Notes under the pieces: generated by a model
What the model saw: only the letters and a program-made list of their open reading frames with translations
Database searches by the model: none
Told to the model about the DNA's origin: nothing
Position numbers and translations under genes: made by a program
Part shown: piece by piece, positions 31,176-40,687 of the stretch
Position numbering within the stretch: position 1 is the stretch's first letter
Layout: every line of letters begins with the position of its first letter
DNA from: Acinetobacter celticus
GTDB lineage: Bacteria > Pseudomonadota > Gammaproteobacteria > Pseudomonadales > Moraxellaceae
Direction: 5' to 3'
DNA: 64,000 bases
NCBI RefSeq assembly: GCF_001707755.1
Contig: NZ_MBDL01000012.1
Coordinates: forward strand, 124,001 to 188,000

Positions 31176-32093
31176 ATGTTAAATAAAAAGCCCCGTGTAC
31201 CTGCCCCAACTGTTATTCCAGAACAACTAATTTTTTTACAGGGTTTCCGTGATTTCTTAATTGCTCAAACCGTCAGCCCGCACACTAGAAATGCTTATTT
31301 ATCTGATTTAATTCAATGCAGTGAATGCTGTTCTCAAGCGATGCCGTTATGGTCAACGGATGATATTTCAGATGTACTTTTAGCCCTAACCAAACAAGGG
31401 AAAAGTCCGCGTTCAATTGCCCGTTCCCTGTCTGCACTGCGCTCGTTTTTTAAATTTTTACGTGAACAAAAACTACGTCACGATAATCCTGTCGGGACAC
31501 ATAAAACCCCAAAAATTGGCCGTGCCTTACCCAAAGACCTTTCAGAAGCAGATGTTGAAGCCCTGATTCAAGCACCCGATACAACCACCGCTCTAGGCCT
31601 GCGTGATCGGGCCATGTTGGAAGTGCTCTATGCCTGTGGCTTACGCGTTACAGAATTACTCAATTTGCGTTTAGACTTAATTAACTTAAAGCAAGGCTAT
31701 TTACGCATTGTCGGCAAAGGCAATAAAGAGCGCCTCGTACCTTTAGGACAAATCGCCTGTGAATGGGTCGAAAAATATTTATCCGAAGCCCGTGCAACAC
31801 TGTATAAAACATCAACCGATTATTTATTTTTAACTCAGCACGGCGGTATTATGAGCCGACAAAACTTTTGGTATGCCATTAAGCGCTATGCGTTACAAGC
31901 CAACATTCAGACTGAATTGTCGCCACATACCTTAAGACATGCTTTTGCTACGCATCTATTGAACCATGGGGCAGACTTGCGTGTCGTTCAAATATTATTG
32001 GGTCATAGCGATTTATCTACCACACAAATCTATACCCATGTGGCACAGCTTCGTATGCAACAATTACACGCGGCACATCATCCTCGTGCTTAA
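31176..32093 (+). CDS. xerD: site-specific tyrosine recombinase XerD
   Basis: XerD, with XerC, resolves chromosome dimers at dif under FtsK control. The 305-residue protein has the SAM-like core-binding domain (about 15-100) and the catalytic domain with R157, K181, H251, R254, H277 and nucleophile Y286. The segment HAFATHLLNHGADLRVVQ and the ending QQLHAAHHPRA resemble XerD rather than XerC. The next gene is a dsbC homologue, as in the xerD-dsbC order of E. coli. Confidence 0.93.
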   Translation: MLNKKPRVPAPTVIPEQLIFLQGFRDFLIAQTVSPHTRNAYLSDLIQCSECCSQAMPLWSTDDISDVLLALTKQGKSPRSIARSLSALRSFFKFLREQKLRHDNPVGTHKTPKIGRALPKDLSEADVEALIQAPDTTTALGLRDRAMLEVLYACGLRVTELLNLRLDLINLKQGYLRIVGKGNKERLVPLGQIACEWVEKYLSEARATLYKTSTDYLFLTQHGGIMSRQNFWYAIKRYALQANIQTELSPHTLRHAFATHLLNHGADLRVVQILLGHSDLSTTQIYTHVAQLRMQQLHAAHHPRA

Positions 32094-32188
32094 AAACCCT
32101 GAATATCTAACGAAGACATTTTATTGGCTACGCAATTTTTGCTATGCTAATCCATCAGTTTTATAAGCTAAAAGAAAAAGGGCTGTTT

Positions 32189-33001
32189 ATGCTATTTACC
32201 CGTTCAAAAATTTTTATCGCATGCACACTTGTTGCAGGCTTGGGTTTAACAGCCTGTTCAAAGCCAAATAGTGAAGATAAGCAAGCACCACTTACTGCGA
32301 GTGCACCTGCAACGGGAGAAGCCTCTAACCTTTCTGAACGCAATGCACAGCAACGTTTAATCACAACGCTACAAGATGGCCTTAAAAAAGCCAATATTAA
32401 TGCCAAAATTACCAGTGTTAAACCCACTGAAGTGCCAAGTCTATACTGGGTCAGCTTTGAAGGGATGTCTTCGGTCTATGCCACTGCCGACGGCAAATAC
32501 ATTATTCAGGGCGATGTCATTCGCTTAGGTGACAAAACTTTGCACAATGTCAGTGAAGGTCTACAGTCAGAAGTCACCAAAAAAGAATTAGCGAAACTAC
32601 AAACAAAAGACCTTATCGTCTACAAAGCCAAAGGTAAAACCAAACACGTGGTTTATGTCTTTACCGATGCCAGCTGCCCTTATTGCCATAAACTGCATGA
32701 ACAGATGGATGAGATTAATAGCAAAGGCATTGAAGTACGCTACATTGCATGGCCACGTGGTGAACAGTTTATTCCTGCCATGGAAAGTGTTTGGTGCAGT
32801 GAAAACCGCCAAGAAGCATTTAATCAAGCCATTGCTGGTGCTCAACTTCCAGCAGCAACATGCAAAACACCAGTCCGCGACATGTATCAAATGGGTCTAA
32901 ATATTGGCGTAAACGGCACTCCTGCTATTTACACCACAGAGGGTGTTTATTTGGGTGGCTACATGGAACCAAGCGAGCTTGATACCCGCTTAAATAAATA
33001 A
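32189..33001 (+). CDS. dsbC: DsbC-like thiol:disulfide interchange lipoprotein
   Basis: DsbC-type proteins rearrange wrong disulfides in the periplasm. The ATG at 32189 is preceded by AAAGGG; the in-frame ATG at 32144 is not. The 270-residue protein starts with a lipoprotein signal with lipobox LTAC (Cys23), unlike soluble E. coli DsbC. The N-terminal dimerisation domain (about 65-140) contains YATADGKYIIQGDVI. The thioredoxin domain has active site C163-P-Y-C166 and the cis-Pro loop GVNGTPAIYT, plus a second Cys pair (VWCSEN and ATCKTP). It follows xerD by 95 bases and precedes hom. Confidence 0.9.
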   Translation: MLFTRSKIFIACTLVAGLGLTACSKPNSEDKQAPLTASAPATGEASNLSERNAQQRLITTLQDGLKKANINAKITSVKPTEVPSLYWVSFEGMSSVYATADGKYIIQGDVIRLGDKTLHNVSEGLQSEVTKKELAKLQTKDLIVYKAKGKTKHVVYVFTDASCPYCHKLHEQMDEINSKGIEVRYIAWPRGEQFIPAMESVWCSENRQEAFNQAIAGAQLPAATCKTPVRDMYQMGLNIGVNGTPAIYTTEGVYLGGYMEPSELDTRLNK

Positions 33002-33125
33002 TTTTTATTGATTAAATTACTGTTTTTTATAGATAGAGAGAAAATTGTGAATCTCCTAGAGTCATGGCATTTTTTTAGCTATGATCTAGGTTCACTTAAA
33101 GTTGATGAATATTATGGAGTGTGAC

Positions 33126-34430
33126 GTGAAACCAGTTCGTCTGGCAATCCTCGGTCTTGGTACTGTGGGTGGTGGTGCCCTTAAACTATTAAAAGAAAAT
33201 GCTGCTGAGATTAAACGTCGCACCGGTCGTGAAATTCAAATTACCCACGTCGGTACGCGTCGTCCGCGTCCTGATCTTGATCTTCCTGAGTCAGTGAAAC
33301 AAAGCGCCGACTTAATGGACATTGTCCGTCAGCCCGATGTCGATGTTGTCGTGGAAGTCATGGGCGGTATTCATCCTGCTTATGAAGTTATTATGGAAGC
33401 CATGAAACATGGCAAACATATTGTAACAGCCAATAAATCATTGCTTGCTGAACATGGTACGGCTTTATTTAAAGCAGCTGATGAAAATAAAGTTCAAATT
33501 GCCTATGAAGCTGCCGTTGCTGGCGGCATTCCAATTATTAAAGTGATCCGTGAAGGCTTAGCGGCCAACCGAATTGATTGGTTAGCCGGTATTATTAATG
33601 GTACAGGCAACTTTATTCTGACTGAAATGCGTGAAAAAGGTCGTGCTTTTGCTGATGTTCTACAAGAAGCACAAGAGCTTGGTTATGCCGAAGCCGATCC
33701 AACCTTTGATGTCGAAGGGATTGATGCTGCACATAAACTGACAATTTTAGCGTCTTGTGCCTTTGGTATTCCGCTACAGTTTGACAAAGTTTATACCGAA
33801 GGCATCAGTAAAATCACAGCGCAAGATGTGAAATATGCTGAAGAACTGGGTTTTCGTATTAAGCACTTAGGTATTGCACGTCGTGCAGCAAATGGGATCG
33901 AACTCCGCGTCCATCCGACGCTGATTCCTGCTGAAGAACTCATTGCCAATGTAAACGGTGTTAAAAATGCCGTTTTGGTACAAGCGCACGCTGTAGGACC
34001 AACATTGTATTATGGCGCAGGTGCAGGTGCAGGCCCAACCGCTTCTGCTGTTGTGGCTGACGTAATTGATATCGTCCGTGATATTTCTTATACCGAAGAT
34101 GGTGCTGGAACAATTCCGCAACTGGCTTTTGAAGCTTTAACAGACTTGCCAATTCTACCACGTGAAGAAATGACCACAGGTTATTACATCCGTATTAATG
34201 CTGAAGATCAAACCGGCGTTCTTGCAGATGTCACCACTATTTTAAGCCGTGCAGGTATCAGTATTGATGCCATCATGCAGCAATCGCGCTTAAAAGACCT
34301 TATTCCAATCGTGATTCTGACAGATCCTGTCGTTGAATCAAAAATGGATGAAGCCCTTCAACAAATTCAAGCATTGCCCGTCATTCATGGCGAAATTGTA
34401 CGAATTCGTTTAGAATCGCTTGATAATTAA
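33126..34430 (+). CDS. hom: homoserine dehydrogenase
   Basis: Reduces aspartate semialdehyde to homoserine on the way to threonine and methionine. GTG at 33126 has GGAG seven bases upstream and gives MKPVRLAILGLGTVGGG (434 residues); upstream in-frame starts (33102, 33114) are poorer. The NAD(P) domain is followed by the catalytic domain with GIINGTGNFIL and EADPTFDVEGIDAAHKL, and by a C-terminal ACT domain (about 350-430, DQTGVLADVTTILSRAGISI) for feedback control. It is the monofunctional type, followed by thrC after 63 bases. Confidence 0.96.
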   Translation: MKPVRLAILGLGTVGGGALKLLKENAAEIKRRTGREIQITHVGTRRPRPDLDLPESVKQSADLMDIVRQPDVDVVVEVMGGIHPAYEVIMEAMKHGKHIVTANKSLLAEHGTALFKAADENKVQIAYEAAVAGGIPIIKVIREGLAANRIDWLAGIINGTGNFILTEMREKGRAFADVLQEAQELGYAEADPTFDVEGIDAAHKLTILASCAFGIPLQFDKVYTEGISKITAQDVKYAEELGFRIKHLGIARRAANGIELRVHPTLIPAEELIANVNGVKNAVLVQAHAVGPTLYYGAGAGAGPTASAVVADVIDIVRDISYTEDGAGTIPQLAFEALTDLPILPREEMTTGYYIRINAEDQTGVLADVTTILSRAGISIDAIMQQSRLKDLIPIVILTDPVVESKMDEALQQIQALPVIHGEIVRIRLESLDN

Positions 34431-34493
34431 TCGGGTCGAGGGGGATTTTTTTGCTTCCTCTCGCCAAGCTCTACACACTATTGGAACATCATC

Positions 34494-35633
34494 ATGTCGA
34501 ATGCCAATCGTTATACTGGTTTAGTTGACCGTTATCGCGACCGTTTACCAGTGTCTGCAACTACTCGTGCAATTTCTCTTGGCGAAGGTAATACGCCACT
34601 GATTAAGCTTGAGAACATTCCACGTCTAACGGGCAAAAATGTTGAAATTTATGTGAAGTATGAAGGCTTAAACCCGACTGGTTCATTTAAAGACCGTGGC
34701 ATGACCATGGCAGTAACAAAAGCCGTTGAAGAAGGCTCAAAAGCCATTATCTGTGCATCTACAGGGAATACTTCAGCAGCAGCCGCCGCTTATGCAGCAC
34801 GTGCAGGTATTAAAGCATTTGTACTTATCCCAGAAGGCAAAATTGCCATGGGTAAAATGGCGCAAGCCATGATGTACGGTGCAATCACCATGCAAATTCG
34901 CGGGAACTTCGATGACGGTATGCGTCTGGTTAAAGAAGTCGCGGATCAAGCACCTGTAACTATTGTGAACTCGATCAACCCTTACCGTTTGCAAGGCCAA
35001 AAAACCATTGCTTACGAAATTGTTGAAGCTTTGGGTCGCGCACCTGACTATCACTGCCTACCTGTCGGTAATGCAGGTAATATCACTGCGCACTGGATGG
35101 GTTATACCGAAGCCGTTGCCAACCAGCCAAAAGAACAGTTTGAGCAAGTGATTTATGATGCTGAGACTGATCAGTTTACTGGCCCTAAACCGGCTGGCTT
35201 GCCAATTATGGCAGGTTATCAAGCGTCTGGCGCTGCCCCATTCCTTCGTGGCGCTCCAGTTGCAAACCCTGAAACTGTAGCAACAGCAATTCGTATTGGT
35301 AACCCACAAAGCTGGAACCATGCCAAAGCAGTTGTACGTGATTCTCAAGGTTGGTTTGATGAACTAACAGATGCTGAAATTCTTGAAGCACAACGCTTAT
35401 TGTCGATGTATGAAGGCGTTTTTGTAGAGCCTGCATCTGCAGCGTCTGTCGGCGGTGCTATTCGTGACATTAAATCAGGTAAAATCAAAGAAGGTTCAAT
35501 CATTGTTTGTACAGTAACGGGCAATGGCTTAAAAGATCCAGACACGGCAATCAAACAATGTTCTGATGCCGTGATGTTGTCTATTGATGCCACAATGGAT
35601 CAAGTGAAAAATTCTATTCTTTCAAATATGTAA
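34494..35633 (+). CDS. thrC: threonine synthase
   Basis: A PLP enzyme that makes threonine from O-phosphohomoserine. The 379-residue protein belongs to the shorter class of threonine synthases (E. coli ThrC is about 428). The PLP lysine is in NPTGSFKDRG (near residue 66). The phosphate-binding loop is PVGNAGNITAHW. It forms a hom-thrC pair, ends at a strong terminator, and lacks an adjacent thrB, as in other Pseudomonadales. Confidence 0.96.
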   Translation: MSNANRYTGLVDRYRDRLPVSATTRAISLGEGNTPLIKLENIPRLTGKNVEIYVKYEGLNPTGSFKDRGMTMAVTKAVEEGSKAIICASTGNTSAAAAAYAARAGIKAFVLIPEGKIAMGKMAQAMMYGAITMQIRGNFDDGMRLVKEVADQAPVTIVNSINPYRLQGQKTIAYEIVEALGRAPDYHCLPVGNAGNITAHWMGYTEAVANQPKEQFEQVIYDAETDQFTGPKPAGLPIMAGYQASGAAPFLRGAPVANPETVATAIRIGNPQSWNHAKAVVRDSQGWFDELTDAEILEAQRLLSMYEGVFVEPASAASVGGAIRDIKSGKIKEGSIIVCTVTGNGLKDPDTAIKQCSDAVMLSIDATMDQVKNSILSNM

Positions 35634-35655
35634 TTGATTACCTATTCAATAGAAT

Positions 35656-35688
35656 AAAAAAAATCCCTGCATTTGCAGGGATTTTTTT
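35656..35688. terminator. terminator of hom-thrC (also usable by pbpG)
   Basis: AATCCCTGC/GCAGGGATT with loop ATTT, flanked by an A run on the left and T7 on the right, 23 bases after thrC. The symmetry lets it also stop convergent transcription from pbpG. Confidence 0.88.
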
Positions 35689-35755
35689 ATTCTTAATGTG
35701 TGTTGAATGACACTCAAACGTTGAGTAAATTTAAATATCATCAACAGCTATAAGA

Positions 35756-36814
35756 TTAAATACGTTTTGGTAGTTGGCTGACCCAAGTCATCAGTTTAGT
35801 TGCATCATTGGTACGTGCTGCTGATGAATCGGCACCGAGCAAGACCACAACCGCAGGACGATTATTTAAAGTCGTATGCATGACCACACAGCGCCCTGCT
35901 TCATTAATATAGCCTGTTTTTGAAATATTAATATTCCAACCACCATTACGCACCAGCGCATTGGTATTGTTTGACTTGAGAACACGGTAACCTAAATTAA
36001 AATCGTAGCTTGGCGTGGTCGAAAATTGACGAATCAAACCGTATTGTGAAGCGCTATTAACTAAAATGCCTAAATCGCGTGCAGAAGATATATTACGTGG
36101 GTCTAGGCCTGAAGATTCGACATAACGTGTACTGTTCATTCCCAACGATTTCGCCTTTGCATTCATCGCAGAAACAAAAGCAACACGTCCACCCGGATAA
36201 GTTCGTGCCAATGCAGCCGCTGCAGGATTTTCAGACTTCATTAAAGCAAATAACAACGCTTCCGCACGGTTCATTGAATCGCCAGCACGTAAAGTTGAAC
36301 TTGAGTTTTTGCCACCTGCCCCAGCAAAATCAATCTGTTGCAAAGTAATATTTTCCGACATGTTCAAACGAGCATCGGCTATGATCACAGCAGTCATTAA
36401 CTTAGTAATAGATGCAATTGGAAATGCCGTATTGCTATTTTTACTGTAGAGCACTTCACCCGTTTGACCATCCATCACCAAGGCTGAACGAGCATTGATT
36501 GAAGGCTGATTAAAAGAAGCGCTGGTATCAAAAATTTGTACCGTCTTCGTCGGTGAAGATTGTACAGCACCATTCGAACTACGAATGGACGTCGTAATTT
36601 TTGCTGAACCTTGTGGTGAAGGTTCATCTGCTTTATTTACAGAAGCAGACACGTCACCATTTAATAGCTGATTGGCTTCTTCCGAAGACCAGCTCAAGCT
36701 CGCTTGATTTGTACCTGAATTCATTACAATATCAGCAAAGCTCATTGAACTCATGCCAACCAGAAATGATAGTCCCAGTACCCGCATTAGCGATTTATTT
36801 AAATTTTTCACCAT
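35756..36814 (-). CDS. pbpG: D-alanyl-D-alanine endopeptidase (PBP7 type)
   Basis: A low-molecular-mass penicillin-binding protein of peptidase family S11 that cuts peptidoglycan cross-links in the periplasm. The 352-residue protein has a signal peptide (about 1-27, cleaved near SFA-DIV). A Ser/Asn-rich linker runs to about residue 105. The catalytic motifs are S135-I-T-K138, S194-E-N196 and K300-T-G302. The linker is longer than in E. coli PBP7. It is monocistronic. Confidence 0.92.
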   Translation of the reverse strand: MVKNLNKSLMRVLGLSFLVGMSSMSFADIVMNSGTNQASLSWSSEEANQLLNGDVSASVNKADEPSPQGSAKITTSIRSSNGAVQSSPTKTVQIFDTSASFNQPSINARSALVMDGQTGEVLYSKNSNTAFPIASITKLMTAVIIADARLNMSENITLQQIDFAGAGGKNSSSTLRAGDSMNRAEALLFALMKSENPAAAALARTYPGGRVAFVSAMNAKAKSLGMNSTRYVESSGLDPRNISSARDLGILVNSASQYGLIRQFSTTPSYDFNLGYRVLKSNNTNALVRNGGWNINISKTGYINEAGRCVVMHTTLNNRPAVVVLLGADSSAARTNDATKLMTWVSQLPKRI

Positions 36815-37017
36815 GATTCACTCAACTCAATTCAGGCAATATTTGCGTATTACCTCTAATATGCCGTACATTTACACCGAAGAACAATTTTCGTTCAAAC
36901 ACAGTGTAATAAGTTTTCATTTAAGATAAGAATAGCATTGCTAATTTTGTCGTTTCATTGCAAGCTTATTTTGCGTTATGTAACAAAAAAGACGTTTTTA
37001 AAACAGGGAGAATACAG

Positions 37018-37653
37018 GTGATCACAGTTTTAGTGGTAGATGACCATGAATTGGTGCGTACGGGTATTTGTAGAATGCTCGAAGACCATGCAGATATTCA
37101 GGTTATTGGTCAAGCTGAATCTGGTGAAGATGCAATTGCCCTCGTCCGACAGCATCACCCCAATGTGGTCCTTTTAGATGTCAATATGCCAGGAATTGGT
37201 GGTGTAGAAACCACACGACGCTTATTACAAAGCGCGCCTGAAACCAAAGTACTGGCAGTCAGTGGTTTGGCAGAAGAACCTTACCCATCATTACTGTTAA
37301 AAGCTGGTGCTAAAGGCTATATCACCAAAGGCGCACCTGTAACTGAAATGGTTCGCGCCATTAATAAAGTCATGCAAGGCGGAAAATATTTTAGCGCCGA
37401 TATTGCTGAACAATTGGCCAGCTCTTATTTATCCGATACGCAACAATCTCCTTTTGATGCCCTGTCTGAACGCGAAATGCAAGTTGCCATGATGGTGGTC
37501 AACTGTATTAGCGCTCAAGAAATTGCAGATAAATTATTTGTGAGTGTAAAAACAGTCAACACCTACCGCTATCGTATTTTTGAAAAACTCAATCTGGACA
37601 GTGATGTTAAATTAACGCATTTGGCCATCCGCTATGGATTAATTAAACCTTAA
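37018..37653 (+). CDS. gacA: LuxR/GacA-type response regulator
   Basis: A 211-residue regulator with a receiver domain (acidic D8 and D9, phospho-acceptor D54, conserved Lys in ITKGAP) and a C-terminal LuxR-type helix-turn-helix (LSEREMQVAMMVVN...VSVKTVNTYRYRIFEKL). Length and sequence fit GacA/UvrY, which in partner species activates regulatory RNAs that titrate CsrA. GTG at 37018 has CAGGGAG upstream; an in-frame ATG at 36958 is less likely. No uvrC or GacS kinase is adjacent; pilS starts 22 bases downstream. Confidence 0.88.
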   Translation: MITVLVVDDHELVRTGICRMLEDHADIQVIGQAESGEDAIALVRQHHPNVVLLDVNMPGIGGVETTRRLLQSAPETKVLAVSGLAEEPYPSLLLKAGAKGYITKGAPVTEMVRAINKVMQGGKYFSADIAEQLASSYLSDTQQSPFDALSEREMQVAMMVVNCISAQEIADKLFVSVKTVNTYRYRIFEKLNLDSDVKLTHLAIRYGLIKP

Positions 37654-37675
37654 GCCAAACCACTGTGTAAGCTAT

Positions 37676-39241
37676 ATGACTCAGCGCTCCAATCACTCAG
37701 AGTTAAATCAATACCATTTGGGTATTTGGTATAGCGCTTATCGCTTTATTATCAGCTTTTGTATGCTGATGATTTTTCTGACCACGTATTCCAAACTGGC
37801 AACAGAATATCAATATCCAAGGCTATATCTTTATGTGATGACGGTGTACGTCATCCTTAGTAGCCTCCAGTTTTTTATCATCAAGAAAATTCCCTCTTCC
37901 ATCTCTAAACAGTTGGTATTGATTTTTTTTGCAGATGTGACTGCTTTAAGTTTATTGACCTTGGCACTTGATGGCCCAAACCTCAATTTAAGCCTGCTCT
38001 TTGTGATTACAATTTTTGCTGCGTCGTTACTCCTGAATGCACAAAAAGCCTTAGTCATTACCTTAGTTGCTGTTATCAGCGTCATCTATCAACTCTTTTT
38101 AGGCTCAATTTTAGACATTGCCTCTTTAAAAAATATTGGCAATAGTGCCTTACTGGCCTTTCTATTTTTTGTGGTTTACGGCAGCGGACAAATTGCTGTT
38201 CGGCGTTTCCAAATTCTTGAAAATTTAAATTTTTCTCAATCTATTGAATTGAACCGTTTACAGAATATTAACCGCTATATTTTGGAACAAATTGACACAG
38301 GTTATTTGGTTTTAGATGAAAATTGTCATGTCGTACTCAGCAATCCTGCGGCCTGTTCGTTATTGGGCATTCCCGCAAGTTATAGCCATGACAAATATCC
38401 ACTGTACAAAACACAGGCAGACTTATTTGAACTGCTCAAATTTGAAGACCTGCAAAATGGTGAAAAATTTCAGTTTAAGTCGCAACAAAGTCGCTACTAT
38501 ATTCATGTGCATGTACAAAAACTGAATGTGCCACAGCAGACCTTAACTTTATTGGTGCTGCAAGATGCTGAAAAACTCAATCAGCATGTACAACAATTAA
38601 AATTGGCCGCTTTAGGGCAACTGTCTGCCAGTATTGCCCATGAAATTCGTAATCCCTTAGCCGCTATTGTACAAGCCAATGATTTACGTACTGACAGTGA
38701 ACCTGAGCAACAACAATTGCTCAGTACCATGATTGCAAAACAAGCCAAACGAATTGACAGTATTATTCAAGACACCCTAAATATGGTGAAAAACAAAGAA
38801 ACCCATACCGTCTTGTTACGTTTAAATCAGTTTATTCCCCAATTGATTCAAGAAGATTTGGCCGATATTCGAAATAAAATCCAACTGAATATACAAACAG
38901 ACTGCTGCATTTATTTTGATGAAGCCCAGCTTCGCCAAGTACTGATTAATTTAATCCGCAATGCCATACGCCATAATGATATTGATATGCCACATATTGA
39001 AGTCAATATTTATCCGCATGAGCAAAAAATGTGGCTAGATGTTCGTGATTTTGGCCAAGGGGTTGCGATTCAGCATCAAGCTTCATTATTTCAGCCTTTT
39101 TTCAGTACCGAAATTACTGGAACTGGTTTAGGATTATACCTTGCACACAGCTTTTGTGAGGCGAATCAGGCGCAACTCACGTATGTAGAACAACAACGAG
39201 GCGCCTGTTTCCGACTCAGCTGTCAACGTGCAGTGCTTTAA
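37676..39241 (+). CDS. pilS: sensor histidine kinase PilS
   Basis: The membrane kinase that works with PilR to control pilin transcription. The 521-residue protein has about six transmembrane helices (about 20-180), a PAS-like cytoplasmic domain (about 195-300), the HisKA box with H322 in SIAHEIRNPLAAI, and the ATPase domain with N box LIRNAIRH, G1 DFGQGV and G2 GTGLGLYLA. It lies 22 bases after gacA and 18 bases before pilR, so the three genes may be one operon. The pilin gene it would regulate is outside the window. Confidence 0.92.
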   Translation: MTQRSNHSELNQYHLGIWYSAYRFIISFCMLMIFLTTYSKLATEYQYPRLYLYVMTVYVILSSLQFFIIKKIPSSISKQLVLIFFADVTALSLLTLALDGPNLNLSLLFVITIFAASLLLNAQKALVITLVAVISVIYQLFLGSILDIASLKNIGNSALLAFLFFVVYGSGQIAVRRFQILENLNFSQSIELNRLQNINRYILEQIDTGYLVLDENCHVVLSNPAACSLLGIPASYSHDKYPLYKTQADLFELLKFEDLQNGEKFQFKSQQSRYYIHVHVQKLNVPQQTLTLLVLQDAEKLNQHVQQLKLAALGQLSASIAHEIRNPLAAIVQANDLRTDSEPEQQQLLSTMIAKQAKRIDSIIQDTLNMVKNKETHTVLLRLNQFIPQLIQEDLADIRNKIQLNIQTDCCIYFDEAQLRQVLINLIRNAIRHNDIDMPHIEVNIYPHEQKMWLDVRDFGQGVAIQHQASLFQPFFSTEITGTGLGLYLAHSFCEANQAQLTYVEQQRGACFRLSCQRAVL

Positions 39242-39259
39242 TTTTTTTGGGGTGAAATT

Positions 39260-40672
39260 GTGGAAAAACGGCCACTGGTATTACTGGTAGATGACGAAGA
39301 AGATTTATGCTTACTGATGCAGATGTCATTGTCACGCATGGGCATCGACACCCATAGCGCACATTGCTTAAATGATGCAAAAAAGTCTCTGACTGAACAT
39401 CAATATGATGCGTGCTTAACTGATTTAAATTTACCAGATGGCAATGGCCTACAACTATTGGAATGGATTAACCTGCATTGCTCAGGCTTACCCGTTGCAG
39501 TGCTCACGGCTTATGGCAATATGGAAATTGCCATTGCGGCCTTAAAAGCAGGTGCCTTTGATTTTGTCAGCAAACCTGTAAATCCGAAACACTTAGAGCA
39601 ACTTCTACAAAAAGCACTCAACAAGCCAACTGACACAGCGCAACCACAAGCCGACAGCTTAGAATATAAAATGCTGATTGGTCAGTCGAAACCGATTCAG
39701 CAACTGCGTGTCACCCTTCGAAAAATTGCCCGCTCTCAAGCGCCGGTCTTTATTACAGGCGAGTCTGGTACAGGCAAGGAAGTGATTGCCAATTTGGTTC
39801 ACAGGCTTAGTAACCGTAATGAAGGCCCTTTTATTGCCATTAACTGTGGGGCAATTCCAACAGAACTCATGGAAAGTGAGCTTTTTGGACACAAAAAAGG
39901 CAGTTTTACTGGGGCAACACAAGACAAACAAGGCCTCATTCAATCTGCCCATGGCGGTAGCTTATTTTTAGATGAAATTGCAGAACTTCCCTTAAGTATG
40001 CAGGTCAAACTGTTACGTGCGGTACAGGAAAAACGCATTCGCCCCGTCGGTTCAGATGCCGAAATTGATGTCGATTTTCGCGTGATTAGTGCCAGTCATC
40101 AAGACCTAGAAGCATTGATACAACAAGGGCGCTTCCGACAAGATTTATTTTTCCGCATTCATGTCATGGATTTAATTTTGCCCCCACTACGTGAACGCGG
40201 TGATGATATTTTATTACTGGCACAGCATTTTATTCAGAAAATTAGTACCGAATGGGGTATTTCTGCCAAACAATTGACGACCCGCGCACAAGAATTTCTA
40301 ACAGCACAATATTACCCAGGTAATGTCCGTGAGTTACGCAATATTATTGAACGTGCCATGACGCTGAGTGATGATGATCAAATTGATCTACCACAGCTCT
40401 ACAGTGCTCCACAGCGCCAAGCCATGCAACAACCGACAGTAACTAGTTCGGAAGCGCCAACCACGCCTTTTTCTGAGCCAGAAATCAATCTGAAAAAATT
40501 ACCTGAAGAAGGTCTGGAAATTCACCTTGAGAAAATTGAAAAGGAAATTCTATTAAATGCGCTTAATTTAACGCATTGGAATAGAACAGTTGCGGCTAAA
40601 AAACTGGGAATGTCGTTTAGATCGTTACGCTATCGTTTGAAAAAATTTGGCTTGGATACAGACGAAGACTAA
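39260..40672 (+). CDS. pilR: sigma-54-dependent response regulator PilR
   Basis: An NtrC-type activator of sigma-54 promoters, in Pseudomonas the activator of pilA. The 470-residue protein has a receiver domain with phospho-acceptor D55, a central AAA+ domain with Walker A GESGTGKE (167-174) and the sigma-54 loop GSFTGAT, and a C-terminal Fis-type helix-turn-helix (NRTVAAKKLGMSFRSLRYRLKK). GTG start with GGGGTGA upstream. It converges on the S41 peptidase gene with a 15-base gap. Confidence 0.94.
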   Translation: MEKRPLVLLVDDEEDLCLLMQMSLSRMGIDTHSAHCLNDAKKSLTEHQYDACLTDLNLPDGNGLQLLEWINLHCSGLPVAVLTAYGNMEIAIAALKAGAFDFVSKPVNPKHLEQLLQKALNKPTDTAQPQADSLEYKMLIGQSKPIQQLRVTLRKIARSQAPVFITGESGTGKEVIANLVHRLSNRNEGPFIAINCGAIPTELMESELFGHKKGSFTGATQDKQGLIQSAHGGSLFLDEIAELPLSMQVKLLRAVQEKRIRPVGSDAEIDVDFRVISASHQDLEALIQQGRFRQDLFFRIHVMDLILPPLRERGDDILLLAQHFIQKISTEWGISAKQLTTRAQEFLTAQYYPGNVRELRNIIERAMTLSDDDQIDLPQLYSAPQRQAMQQPTVTSSEAPTTPFSEPEINLKKLPEEGLEIHLEKIEKEILLNALNLTHWNRTVAAKKLGMSFRSLRYRLKKFGLDTDED

Positions 40673-40687
40673 ATTGAATATTTGATG

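Noticed and set aside
36717..36722. Avoidance of GAATTC as a sign of the methyltransferase's target
   Set aside because: GAATTC occurs several times in the window (for example 36717 and 47243), so there is no visible avoidance; this neither supports nor excludes that target.
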